Assembly: GCA_964344775.1 (NCBI GenBank)
Contig: CAYFOO010000008.1
Span: 1-35,994, forward strand
DNA: 35,994 bases
Direction: 5' to 3'
Source of the DNA: CAYFMH01 sp964344775
Lineage (GTDB): Bacteria; Patescibacteriota; Gracilibacteria; UBA4473
Both the position numbers and the translations under genes were made by a program. The first letter of the stretch is position 1. Every line of letters starts with the position of its first letter. The notes beneath the pieces were generated by a model, which saw only the letters and a list, made by a program, of their open reading frames with translations, was not told the DNA's origin and did no database searches. Positions 1 to 6,947 of the stretch are shown in pieces.

Positions 1-83
1 TAAATATTAAATTCGTCATATTTTATAAATCGTTATTTTAACTATAGCGGATTATAACAGATTATCAAGGCAATTTTAAAAAA

Positions 84-99
84 GGGTTCTAATAAACCC
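84..99 (-). terminator. Possible weak terminator, minus strand
   Basis: Read on the minus strand, GGGTT and AACCC arms enclose a 6-nt loop and are followed by six T. The stem is only 5 bp. It could end transcripts arriving from the cupin or RRM genes, although a plus-strand ORF lies between. Weak support. Confidence 0.3.
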
Positions 100-138
100 A
101 TGTACTATAGGACATAAAATATTCGTAATTTTTCTTCA

Positions 139-474
139 ATGAATCTCCTGAATATATTTCTTGATATTCAAAAGGCTTTTTTGTACTCTCTTTACGGTTT
201 CTGGGGTCAGCCCTCCGCCCCAGCCAAAAAACATAAAAAACCTCATCTCCCCATCATCCTCACCGCCATCGCCCTCTCCATGGGAGTGATCACCCTCGTG
301 CTCGCCGTGATGAACGAACGGGGTATGCTCGAAGAGCGTCCAGAATTCGGTATATTTCTCGGAATTGCCGTGTTTTGTTTGGCACTTGTGCAACTCGATC
401 AACTGGATAAAAATAATTTATCCAAACTTATAGTGCTTCTGAATATCTTCAGTAATTTTCCACTCGCAATTTAA
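139..474 (+). CDS. Small predicted membrane protein
   Basis: Unrecognised protein of 111 residues. A basic stretch (KKHKKPH) precedes a hydrophobic segment at about residues 37-57 and a second at about 70-85, so a small two-helix membrane protein is likely. The opposite strand also has an ORF here, but it is His/Gly/Asp-rich and looks like a shadow. The last ~57 bases overlap the 3' end of the convergent cupin gene. No Shine-Dalgarno precedes the ATG, which is normal for this window. The hydrophobic pattern and codon use favour a real gene, but the start and even the coding status are uncertain. Confidence 0.5.
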   Translation: MNLLNIFLDIQKAFLYSLYGFWGQPSAPAKKHKKPHLPIILTAIALSMGVITLVLAVMNERGMLEERPEFGIFLGIAVFCLALVQLDQLDKNNLSKLIVLLNIFSNFPLAI

Positions 475-681
475 TCCCCCCGGGAAGATAACCCAGTCTC
501 CTGCCTGGAAAGACACTTCTTCCCCATTTTCTGTTTTTACGATCGCTTTTCCTTCGAGGATATAACAGGTTTCCTGATCGCTATAACTCCAAGGGAAGGT
601 GGAAATTTCTTTAGACCACGTGGGCCAAGTCTTTGCTTCAGCAATTTCTGATTCGGTAGCTGCTCGAACAATAATCTTCAT
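418..681 (-). CDS. Small cupin-domain protein (DUF861/cupin_3 type)
   Basis: An 87-residue protein covering one compact cupin barrel. The EGKAIVKTENGEEVSFQAGDW strand pattern, then a PGG turn and a terminal KHYKFG, match the single-domain cupin_3 (EutQ-like, formerly DUF861) family. Members are small beta-barrels of varied function, and several are annotated as ethanolamine-utilisation-like or enzyme-of-unknown-specificity proteins. No enzymatic partner lies nearby, so substrate and role cannot be given. It is convergent with the small membrane protein on its left and co-directional with the RRM gene on its right, 66 bp away. The leader lacks a Shine-Dalgarno. Confidence 0.8.
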   Translation of the reverse strand: MKIIVRAATESEIAEAKTWPTWSKEISTFPWSYSDQETCYILEGKAIVKTENGEEVSFQAGDWVIFPGGLNCEWKITEDIQKHYKFG

Positions 682-747
682 AAACTCAGCATATAAAAAA
701 AACAGGCGTACTCAACCTGTTTCTTCATTTTTGGAAAACAGAACTAA

Positions 748-1026
748 TTAGTCCCTTGGTGGTCGCTCTTCTCGAGGTCGAGCCACATTTACGATCACGG
801 TCCGTCCTTCAAGCTCTTTTTCGTTCCACATTTCAATTGCGGCTTGAGCTTCTTCTTCAGAGGCCATTTCAACAAATCCGAAACCTTTTGATCGGCCAGA
901 GAATTTGTCAGTGATCACTTGAGCAGATTCCACTGTCCCAGCTTTTGAAAAAGCCTCTCGGAGAATGTCATCTGTAACAGCCCAAGCAAGGGATCCTACA
1001 AATAGTTTTTTCTTGTCTTCGGTCAT
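748..1026 (-). CDS. RNA-binding protein, single RRM domain
   Basis: A 92-residue protein made of one RNA recognition motif and a short charged tail. RNP2 is visible as KLFVGSL near residues 7-13 and RNP1 as RSKGFGFVEM near residues 45-54, both with the aromatic residues that stack on RNA. Bacterial single-RRM proteins of this kind (cyanobacterial Rbp-like) are small cytoplasmic RNA binders, often linked to cold or stress responses. The tail RPREERPPRD may add nonspecific RNA affinity. It appears monocistronic, with about 290 bp of intergenic DNA upstream shared with the divergent csoR promoter. RNA targets are unknown. Confidence 0.92.
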   Translation of the reverse strand: MTEDKKKLFVGSLAWAVTDDILREAFSKAGTVESAQVITDKFSGRSKGFGFVEMASEEEAQAAIEMWNEKELEGRTVIVNVARPREERPPRD

Positions 1027-1259
1027 GAATAAATAAGAAAGAAATAAGAAATATAAATCTCATGATAGTCGGTCTGTATATTTCTTGGAATCTTTCTCAC
1101 TGCAGAGGAGTACGAAATACAAGGGAGAGATTCAGGAAAAACTTTACGATACCAACGATTTACTGAGGGGAACCATATTTATTTTTTTGGAATAGTCAAG
1201 TCTATCTGCACCTTTTGAAAAGCTGCCAACTACTTTTCTAACTTTTTTTGAAAAAACAT
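1027..1259. other. Intergenic region between RRM gene and csoR
   Basis: About 230 bp between divergent genes. The RRM leader is A/T-rich without a Shine-Dalgarno. A possible minus-strand -10 (TATCAT on the minus strand, near 1060) has only a poor -35. I see no ORF, tRNA or strong hairpin. Confidence 0.4.
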
Positions 1260-1291
1260 TTGACTCTCCTTTTTGTACCTATACCATAGGT
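1260..1291 (+). promoter_or_regulatory. csoR operon promoter with overlapping inverted-repeat operator
   Basis: TTGACT (1260-1265), a 16-bp spacer and TACCAT (1282-1287) form a sigma70-type promoter. The inverted repeat ACCTAT-ACC-ATAGGT (1277-1291) covers the -10 element, so a bound repressor would block RNA polymerase. The following bases add a second, offset dyad, ATACC..GGTAT (1281-1299). Its place directly before a CsoR-family gene suggests autoregulation. Direct sequence observation; function inferred. Confidence 0.7.
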
Positions 1292-1314
1292 GTAGGTATT
1301 CCAATTATCAAAAA

Positions 1315-1596
1315 ATGATAAAACCAGATAACAAAAAATCACTCTCGATTGCACTAAAAAAAGCACGGGGCAATCTTAATAATATTGAAAAAATGGTTGA
1401 AGAAGATAGATATTGTCTTGATGTCGCCCAACAGCTCAATGCTACCCTTGGGATTTTGCGAAACGCAAATGCTACTATCCTCAAAAATCACCTCCAAACT
1501 TGCGGTGGCCAAAAACTTGCCTCAAGAGACGAAAAAATTCGCGAGGAATTTATCGAAGAATTAGTTCGAACTTTTGATGTTTCTTCCCGTAAATAA
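1315..1596 (+). CDS. csoR: CsoR-family metal-sensing transcriptional repressor
   Basis: A 93-residue all-helical repressor of the CsoR/RcnR/FrmR (DUF156) family. The metal-site fingerprint is Cys34-x24-His59-x3-Cys63, the same spacing as the Cu(I) ligands of characterised CsoR (Cys36, His61, Cys65), and unlike CstR, which lacks the histidine, or RcnR, which has an N-terminal His. Copper(I) is therefore the favoured inducer; metal binding should release the repressor from its operator. The ATG at 1315 was chosen over upstream in-frame codons because those lie inside the promoter/operator. It heads an operon with the DUF1573, CcdA-like and permease genes, suggesting metal and thiol-redox defence. 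Confidence 0.88.
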   Translation: MIKPDNKKSLSIALKKARGNLNNIEKMVEEDRYCLDVAQQLNATLGILRNANATILKNHLQTCGGQKLASRDEKIREEFIEELVRTFDVSSRK

Positions 1597-1614
1597 TTTC
1601 TAACCCCCTAAAAC

Positions 1615-2106
1615 ATGTCAAAACTACTTCAACGTCTCCGAGAAAATGAATTTTCTTTTGCAGCTCTCATCCTGGTTTTAATTGCCCTGGTGGGAATTGG
1701 ATTGAGCTATCATACCGTGATAAAAGATCAACAAGCACAGGAATCTGCCATTGCGGAAGGAAACACGCCTCTCGCTATTTTGGAAAACAATGAATTTGAC
1801 TGGGGCAACATTCCTCGAGGAAAACCCGTGCAAAAAGACTTTGTTCTGAGCAATCCCAGCGACTTTGACCTGAAAATTACAAAGATCGTCACTTCCTGTG
1901 GTTGTACGACAGCGGACCTCTGGATCGCAGAGGAAAAACAAAATATTCCAACTGTTATTCCAGCCCAGTCTAGTGGAGTGATAAAAGTCGTTTTTGATCC
2001 GGATGCACACAATTCTCGGGGGCTCACAAAAAGAGCCGTACGAATTGAAACAAATGATCCAAATCATCCGTTTTTAATCATTAACCTTCTGGCCAATGTC
2101 CAATGA
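1615..2106 (+). CDS. Membrane-anchored DUF1573 protein
   Basis: A 163-residue protein with one N-terminal transmembrane segment (about residues 14-31) followed by an extracytoplasmic DUF1573 immunoglobulin-like domain. The family signature appears as SNPSDFDLKITKIVTSCGCT, with Cys95 and Cys97 forming a CxC pair, and the FDWGNIPRGK opening is also typical. DUF1573 proteins are secreted or anchored Ig-like modules of unclear function; the CGC motif may be redox-active or metal-binding. It is the second gene of the csoR operon, and its TGA stop overlaps the next gene's start by 11 bp, implying translational coupling with the CcdA-like transporter. It could be an electron acceptor or metallochaperone for that transporter (inference). 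Confidence 0.85.
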   Translation: MSKLLQRLRENEFSFAALILVLIALVGIGLSYHTVIKDQQAQESAIAEGNTPLAILENNEFDWGNIPRGKPVQKDFVLSNPSDFDLKITKIVTSCGCTTADLWIAEEKQNIPTVIPAQSSGVIKVVFDPDAHNSRGLTKRAVRIETNDPNHPFLIINLLANVQ

Positions 2107-2740
2107 AATAACTTTTTCCGTCGTCACGATCAATGGACTCATTGATTCTATCAATCCCTGTGCAATTGGAGTACTAGTTGCCACCGTGGCTGTACTTTTT
2201 GCACTTGGAAATTATCAAAAACAAATTTTGAGGTTCGGATTTTTCTATATTCTTGCCACGTACATCACTTACCTTTTGATTGGTTTGGGTATTTTGAAAG
2301 CCGTACATCTTTTTGGGATTCATAATTTCTTTGGTTGGGCATCAGCGGTTGCCCTTATTTTTATGGGACTCTGGCAGTTGAAAAACTCTGCCTGCATCAT
2401 CCCAAAAAACATGCCAAAAGAGGCCACTATTTTGGCTGGAATTATTTTTGGGTTTTTGGTGGGGCTTTGCGAATTCCCGTGTTCCGGAGGGATTTATCTG
2501 GCAACCGTAGGATTTATCGGCCTGAGAGAAACCTTTTGGTCCGGATTACTTTTGCTTATGTGGTACAACCTTATGTTTGTCCTACCGCTTATTGCCCTTT
2601 TCCTCTTTTCGTACAATATGAAAAACGCTCAGATGATTGCCGATATTGTTGGAAAATTGGGAGTAAAAGCCAAATACTTCAGTGCTATCGCGATGATCCT
2701 ATTGGGAGTAGGATTGATCGTTTGGCTCATGTTTAGATAA
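2096..2740 (+). CDS. CcdA/DsbD-beta-like thiol-disulfide transporter
   Basis: A 214-residue polytopic membrane protein with about six transmembrane helices. The two family half-motifs are present: DSINPCAIGVLV in the first helix and CEFPCSGGIYLA in the fourth, each with a proline-flanked cysteine. CcdA and the DsbD membrane domain use this cysteine pair to carry electrons from cytoplasmic thioredoxin across the membrane. Here the third gene of a csoR operon, it may reduce the CxC site of the DUF1573 protein just upstream or extracytoplasmic thiols oxidised by copper. No cytochrome c genes are in the window, so a cytochrome-maturation role has no contextual support. Confidence 0.87.
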   Translation: MSNEITFSVVTINGLIDSINPCAIGVLVATVAVLFALGNYQKQILRFGFFYILATYITYLLIGLGILKAVHLFGIHNFFGWASAVALIFMGLWQLKNSACIIPKNMPKEATILAGIIFGFLVGLCEFPCSGGIYLATVGFIGLRETFWSGLLLLMWYNLMFVLPLIALFLFSYNMKNAQMIADIVGKLGVKAKYFSAIAMILLGVGLIVWLMFR

Positions 2741-2755
2741 TTTTTAAATAAAAAA

Positions 2756-3802
2756 ATGACCAATTGTTGCCACACTTCTCATAAAAAAAACGTTAAAAAA
2801 TTCGACTATCTCCTCTGGGGGAGCACAGGAGTCTTGGTAGTTACTTGTGTGATTCAACTTTTGGCAAAAGATCTCGTACACAGCCCCTATCTCACCACTT
2901 TTTTTGATTCGGCTTTTGAGCTACTCGCTCGCATGTGGTGGGGAGTAGCGTTGGGAATCCTTTTTGTAGGAATTTTAGAAAAAATTCCTCGGGAGTTTGT
3001 CACTTCCATCTTGGGAAAAGGAGGAACTTTTAAAGGAATTTTGCGAGCGACGGGGGCAGGAATTTTATTGGATCTGTGTTCGCATGGGATTTTGCTCGTG
3101 GGGATGAAACTGTACGAACGAGGGGCTAGCCTCGGACAAGTAATGGCCTTCCTCATTGCCAGCCCGTGGAATTCACTCTCCCTCACCCTAATCCTCTGGG
3201 CCCTGGTAGGATTCAAGTGGATGATCACCTTCCTACTTTTGTCAGTCGTGATCGCCCTGATCTCTGGTGTAATTTTTGAAAAATTGACGATGAAAGGCGT
3301 GCTCCCAAAAAATCCAAATAAAACGGACCTACCGGCTAACTTCCACTTCTGGACTGAGGCAAAAAAACAGCTGAAAAATACCAAATTTACGACCAAATTC
3401 TTTGGAGAAATTGCTACTCACGGCTTGGGTGGGTCAAAAATGATCCTGCGATGGATTTTTTTTGGCGTAATCCTGGCCTCACTCATCCGAACCTTTGTTT
3501 CTCCGGACCAATTTAAAACTTATTTTGGGCCAACTTTCCTTGGACTTTTCATCACCGTGGGGATGGCGACCATCCTGGAAGTCTGTAGTGAAGGATCTAC
3601 TCCAATCGCCGCAGACATTCTCACTCGAGCGAAATCTCCTGGAGGAGCTTTTGCTTTCCTGATGACCGGCGTCTCCACTGACTACACAGAGATTATGGCC
3701 CTCAAAGAGGCGACCAAAAGATGGAAAATCGCATTCTTTCTTCCTCTAGTCACACTACCACAAATATTGCTCCTGGCCTGGATTCTGAATCAAGGATTTT
3801 AA
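2756..3802 (+). CDS. Permease of the ArsP/DUF318 family, likely heavy-metal efflux
   Basis: A 348-residue protein with roughly eight to ten hydrophobic helices in two related halves. The N terminus holds a Cys/His cluster (MTNCCHTSHK). Characteristic segments are DLCSHGILLVGMKLYERGAS and AFLIASPWNSLS in the first half and EVCSEGSTPIAADI in the second, as in the permease family PF03773 that includes ArsP-type and SO_0444-type Cu/Zn exporters. As last gene of the csoR operon it is the best candidate effector, expelling the metal sensed by CsoR. The charged loop near residues 180-220 is probably cytoplasmic. Substrate is inferred, not shown. Confidence 0.83.
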   Translation: MTNCCHTSHKKNVKKFDYLLWGSTGVLVVTCVIQLLAKDLVHSPYLTTFFDSAFELLARMWWGVALGILFVGILEKIPREFVTSILGKGGTFKGILRATGAGILLDLCSHGILLVGMKLYERGASLGQVMAFLIASPWNSLSLTLILWALVGFKWMITFLLLSVVIALISGVIFEKLTMKGVLPKNPNKTDLPANFHFWTEAKKQLKNTKFTTKFFGEIATHGLGGSKMILRWIFFGVILASLIRTFVSPDQFKTYFGPTFLGLFITVGMATILEVCSEGSTPIAADILTRAKSPGGAFAFLMTGVSTDYTEIMALKEATKRWKIAFFLPLVTLPQILLLAWILNQGF

Positions 3803-3822
3803 AAAATTTTTAATTTCTTCGG

Positions 3823-3849
3823 TACAGACGCCCAAATTGGGCGTCTGTA
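3823..3849. terminator. Bidirectional terminator between convergent genes
   Basis: TACAGACGCCC and GGGCGTCTGTA form a perfect 11-bp stem with an AAATT loop, flanked by A/T tracts on both sides. It lies between the permease stop and the convergent slipin stop, so it can serve both strands. Confidence 0.9.
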
Positions 3850-3866
3850 TGCAATTAAAAATTTTT

Positions 3867-4613
3867 TTACTTTTTCGCAAACCCCTTGATTGCCTCCAAA
3901 ACCTCTGTTGGAATCATCCACACGGTCGTATTTGACTGATCAGAGCTCAGATCATTGATACTCTGAAGTGTTCGCAAGTGCAATGCTCCCGGAGTCGAAG
4001 TCAACTTAGCCGCTGCAGCAGCCAAATTGTCGGCGGCAATTTTATCTCCTTCAGCTTTGATGATCACGGCTCGTTTTTCACGTTCAGCTTCGGCTTCTTT
4101 GGAGATCGTTCGTTTGAGTCCCTCTGGAATGATGATATCCTTGAGTTCCACAGCCTCAATATCAATCCCCCATGGGTCCGTGGTTTTATCTACCGAATCT
4201 TTGATTCTTTCAGCTACTTGTACCCGGTTTTGCAGCAATTGATCGAGGGTCTCCTCCCCTACTGCATTTCGCATCGTCGTCTGTGCTACTTGAGACGTCG
4301 CCCAAAAGAAATTCTCTACCTCGAGCACGGCTTTCGCTGAGTCTACAATACGGTAGTACACCACCGCATTGATCCGAACAGGAATATTGTCTTTCGTGAT
4401 CGCTTCTTGATCTGGTACGTCTACCGCTTTTGTCCGAATATCGATTTTTGTCATCGATTGAAAAATCGGAATTATGAGTCGCCATCCTGGATTTTTCATC
4501 CCGGTGAATCGCCCCAGGGTAAAAGTAACGCCCCGCTGGTACTGATTTACCTGGCGGATACTGATGAGCACCACGAAACCAACAAAAACGAGAACGGGGA
4601 TGAGGTAGGCCAT
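3867..4613 (-). CDS. SPFH/band-7 protein, slipin (stomatin-like)
   Basis: A 248-residue prokaryotic stomatin homologue. One N-terminal membrane segment (about residues 2-19) is followed by the SPFH core: NQYQRGVTFTLGRF, PGWRLIIPIF, the DVPDQEAITKDNIPVRINAVV stretch and RNAVGEETLDQLL. A coiled-coil KEAEAEREKRAVIIKAEGDK segment and an alanine-rich helix follow, as in bacterial slipins. Such proteins oligomerise at the membrane and are often paired with a NfeD protein or a membrane protease. No NfeD gene is visible, but a site-2 protease gene lies next upstream on the same strand, 116 bp away. The role is presumably membrane organisation or quality control. Confidence 0.93.
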   Translation of the reverse strand: MAYLIPVLVFVGFVVLISIRQVNQYQRGVTFTLGRFTGMKNPGWRLIIPIFQSMTKIDIRTKAVDVPDQEAITKDNIPVRINAVVYYRIVDSAKAVLEVENFFWATSQVAQTTMRNAVGEETLDQLLQNRVQVAERIKDSVDKTTDPWGIDIEAVELKDIIIPEGLKRTISKEAEAEREKRAVIIKAEGDKIAADNLAAAAAKLTSTPGALHLRTLQSINDLSSDQSNTTVWMIPTEVLEAIKGFAKK

Positions 4614-4639
4614 TTTGTTTTAATTAAAAAAGTACACTT

Positions 4640-4680
4640 TTTAGTATTAGGTATTAGGTATTAAGTATCAAGTATTTTTG
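4640..4680. repeat. Tandem-like word repeat, TATTAGGTATTAAGTATCAAG type
   Basis: Degenerate copies of TATTAGG/TATTAAG/TATCAAG lie between the protease and slipin genes. A 22-nt stretch (4651-4672) recurs identically at 20220-20241. The bases after it (4690-4725) repeat another word, ATTCCGAAATC/AATCCG/TCCCGAAATC. Part of a window-wide pattern of intergenic words. Confidence 0.7.
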
Positions 4681-4729
4681 AACTTTCTTAATTCCGAAAT
4701 CCGCAATCCGACTCCCGAAATCAGAAATT

Positions 4730-5611
4730 TTAACTAAAAAAGATTCGCACTACATCGTTCCACGTCACAGCCAGCAATAGTCCGATCAAAATGATAAAAC
4801 CTCCATAATGCAACGCATTTTCCCAGGTCTGATTTGGTTTGTGCCGAGTAATGAGCTCAAAAATCTGAAAAACCAATCTTCCTCCATCCAAAGCCGGAAA
4901 AGGCAGAAGATTAAAGACTCCTAAAGAAATCGAAAGCAAAGCCGTGAGCTTCAGCAGTGCCAAAATCCCCAGTGGTAAAATCTTGTGTGTGATTTCTGCA
5001 ATTCCCACTGGTCCAGCTAAACCTTCTGGCAAACGATGGTGCTCGATGATTTCGAGCGGTATTTCTCCTACCTTTTGAAGAACTGCTTTTGAAATTCGCC
5101 CGGTTTCGGTGATGGCAAAAACAAAAGACTGTGGAAATGGTTTTTTAATCTGCTGAATGTCGAGAATTTCTCTTTTCCCCTCCTCATCTGGCTCACTCAT
5201 CTTGATAATTCCAGCGGCTTCCGCTTTCTCCACATCGGCTTTGGAAACTAAAATTGGGTTAGTTCCTACGGTAAAAAGCAGGGTCAAAACCAAAATTGCC
5301 ATCGCAAAATTCATCGCTACGCCGGCCAAAGTAATCATCATTCTTTTCCAGAGTTTGGCTTTTTCGAAGCTCCGAGGATCATCTGATTTTTCTTCTTCTC
5401 CCAGCATCTGAACAAACCCTCCAAAAGGCACAGCTCGGATATTGTATTCTGTCTCCCCTTTTTTCACCCCCCATATTTTCTTCCCCATTCCCAGGGCAAA
5501 TTCCAACACCTTCACTCCAGACTTCCGTGCGGCATAAAAATGTCCAAATTCATGTACAAGAATAAGACTGGAAAAGATAATCAAAAAAGCGATAAAAGAA
5601 AGGATGATCAT
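4730..5611 (-). CDS. Site-2-type intramembrane metalloprotease (RseP/RIP family)
   Basis: A 293-residue membrane zinc protease. The catalytic HEFGH motif is at residues 20-24 in the first helix, and the second zinc-ligand motif appears as NLLPFPALDGGRL near residue 240. The RAVPFGGFVQMLGE segment is the usual membrane re-entrant strand. It is shorter than E. coli RseP (about 450 residues): the region between the second and third helices is only about 100 residues, and I cannot see a confident PDZ domain. Family members cleave anti-sigma factors or leftover signal peptides. An ECF sigma factor is encoded at 15.0-15.6 kb, but no anti-sigma factor is adjacent. Promoter: 5640-5667. Confidence 0.92.
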   Translation of the reverse strand: MIILSFIAFLIIFSSLILVHEFGHFYAARKSGVKVLEFALGMGKKIWGVKKGETEYNIRAVPFGGFVQMLGEEEKSDDPRSFEKAKLWKRMMITLAGVAMNFAMAILVLTLLFTVGTNPILVSKADVEKAEAAGIIKMSEPDEEGKREILDIQQIKKPFPQSFVFAITETGRISKAVLQKVGEIPLEIIEHHRLPEGLAGPVGIAEITHKILPLGILALLKLTALLSISLGVFNLLPFPALDGGRLVFQIFELITRHKPNQTWENALHYGGFIILIGLLLAVTWNDVVRIFFS

Positions 5612-5639
5612 GGATAGTTTAAAAAATAAATACTAGAGG

Positions 5640-5667
5640 ATTGTACGTGGGGAAAGTGGAACGTCAA
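5640..5667 (-). promoter_or_regulatory. Promoter of the site-2 protease gene
   Basis: On the minus strand TTGACG, 16 bp, TACAAT. It predicts a leader of about 20 nt or slightly more before the start codon, which has no Shine-Dalgarno. Confidence 0.65.
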
Positions 5668-5683
5668 TTTTTCAAAAAAGTTG

Positions 5684-5762
5684 TAATAAGTAGAAAATTT
5701 TAGATTGCAAGAAAATATAGGCCTTAAAACTCAACATCCCTACAACTTACCACTTACAACCT
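5684..5762 (-). repeat. Imperfect inverted repeat, TTGTAAGT words; likely tpiA terminator
   Basis: Read on the minus strand, AGGTTGTAAGTGGTAAG just after the tpiA stop pairs imperfectly with CTACTTATTACAACTTTTTT, ending in a T-run. The hairpin therefore looks usable as a factor-independent terminator. The same words (CCCTACAACTTACCAC) recur at 29668-29699 in the trigger factor leader. Confidence 0.6.
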
Positions 5763-5763
5763 T

Positions 5764-6435
5764 TTATTTTTTCATTACCTCCACCATCTCCCGCAATTTC
5801 TTCTCTGGATTAGCAGCCTTAATCACCGCAGAAGCGACGAGAAACCCTTTTGCTCCCAAAGCCAGAGCTACCTCAATATCTTTTGCACAACAAACTCCTG
5901 CTCCCACCAACACGGGAATCCCTCGAGACACTTCCACAGAATTTGCGATAGATTTAGGCTCTTCTGTTGCCACAGAAATCTTACCCGGAGCACCAATCAA
6001 TTCTGGAGGTTCAAAAGCCAGAAAATCAGGGTCTAATTCTGAAAGTTTTTCAATTTCCTCTGGATTCTCAGCACAAACCACCCGGATCAAACTAGATTTT
6101 TGTGCACAAGCCGCCGAGTCTGACAAAACTTCGGGGTCCAGTCGCCTTTCTGAATGATTTAAAAGTGTCCCCACAGCTCCCGACTTTTTTACCCCCTGAG
6201 GGAGAATCCGTCCGGTAAAATTTCCATAATCAATCGGATCAATGTGCTGGGCAAACACAGGAATAGAAACCGCCTGACTTACTCTATGAATATCAGGAGT
6301 AGCTACTGCTACCGCAATATTTACACTCAAATCTTTCGCCACTTGTTCATGCATCTTTGCCATTTTTACAGCATTTGCTCCAATGGCAACTTCGTAGTTT
6401 TTGAAATTGGTGATAAAAATCGGGGTAGAAAGCAT
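5764..6435 (-). CDS. tpiA: Triosephosphate isomerase, archaeal-type
   Basis: Interconverts dihydroxyacetone phosphate and glyceraldehyde 3-phosphate in glycolysis. Catalytic residues are visible: Asn10 and Lys12 (TNFKNYE), His94 (LLNHSERR) and Glu142 (AFEPPELIG), with the phosphate-binding loop after it and GAGV near residue 178. At 223 residues it is shorter than the bacterial enzyme (about 250), and segments such as PVFAQHIDPIDYGNFTG and GTLLNHSERR match the compact archaeal form (Pyrococcus, Thermoproteus) better than the bacterial one. It has its own promoter (6509-6537) inside a large inverted repeat. No other glycolytic gene is adjacent. Confidence 0.93.
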   Translation of the reverse strand: MLSTPIFITNFKNYEVAIGANAVKMAKMHEQVAKDLSVNIAVAVATPDIHRVSQAVSIPVFAQHIDPIDYGNFTGRILPQGVKKSGAVGTLLNHSERRLDPEVLSDSAACAQKSSLIRVVCAENPEEIEKLSELDPDFLAFEPPELIGAPGKISVATEEPKSIANSVEVSRGIPVLVGAGVCCAKDIEVALALGAKGFLVASAVIKAANPEKKLREMVEVMKK

Positions 6436-6947
6436 AAAAATCAGAAGTAAGAATTATGAATTAAGAAGTAAGGAAAAAATTATTCCAAACTAATCGTTCG
6501 TGCAAACTAAAATAGGTCAATCTTTTCCCTCTGTCAAAGAATTTTAACGTAAGCTTTCACACCTCTACAACAAATGAAGGGATAGCAGTTTTTAAAAGGG
6601 ATAAATAAATTCTGTGGAATTTCTAATTTTCAATTTTCTCCTCGAGTCTGAGTAATTAATTCTTAATTTTCCTCGGAATCGAAGACAATTTCTAAACAAT
6701 ATCTAATTTTCAATACTCAATTACCAATAAATACAGTCCTCATCGGGAATTATCAAATTTATTGTTTATTAGAAATTAGATATTAAAAATTGTTTGAAAA
6801 TTAGAAATTAGAAATTTAAAATTTATGGAGACCAATTCCACAGCAGCAGAAACTAAATGTGTGATAGGTGTGAGGAGTTACATTTTAACTTTTTGAAAAA
6901 TCTTCTTGCTACTTACTTCTCACTTCTTGCTTCTTCCCTCTTTTTGG
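6436..6947. repeat. Large nested imperfect inverted repeat (~500 bp), no gene
   Basis: The whole gap between sortase and tpiA folds on itself. 6436-6474 (AGAAGTAAG words) is complementary to 6896-6940; 6545-6571 (TTTCACACCTCTAC) to 6857-6888; 6610-6624 (TTCTGTGGAATTTCT) to 6831-6850; 6684-6715 (ATATCTAATTTTCAATA) to 6767-6806. The pairs are nested around about 6740. Words such as TTAGAAATTAGA recur within arms. The tpiA promoter sits in the left arm. No ORF of note. Confidence 0.7.
6509..6537 (-). promoter_or_regulatory. tpiA promoter
   Basis: Minus strand TTGACA (6532-6537), 17 bp, TATTTT (6509-6514). A consensus -35 with a weaker -10, upstream of tpiA by about 75 bp. Confidence 0.55.

Noticed and set aside
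136..402. Minus-strand ORF rich in His, Gly and Asp, resembling a metal-binding protein
   Set aside because: It is the antisense of a membrane-protein-like frame on the plus strand; its His/Asp/Gly runs follow from the codons of the opposite hydrophobic segment.
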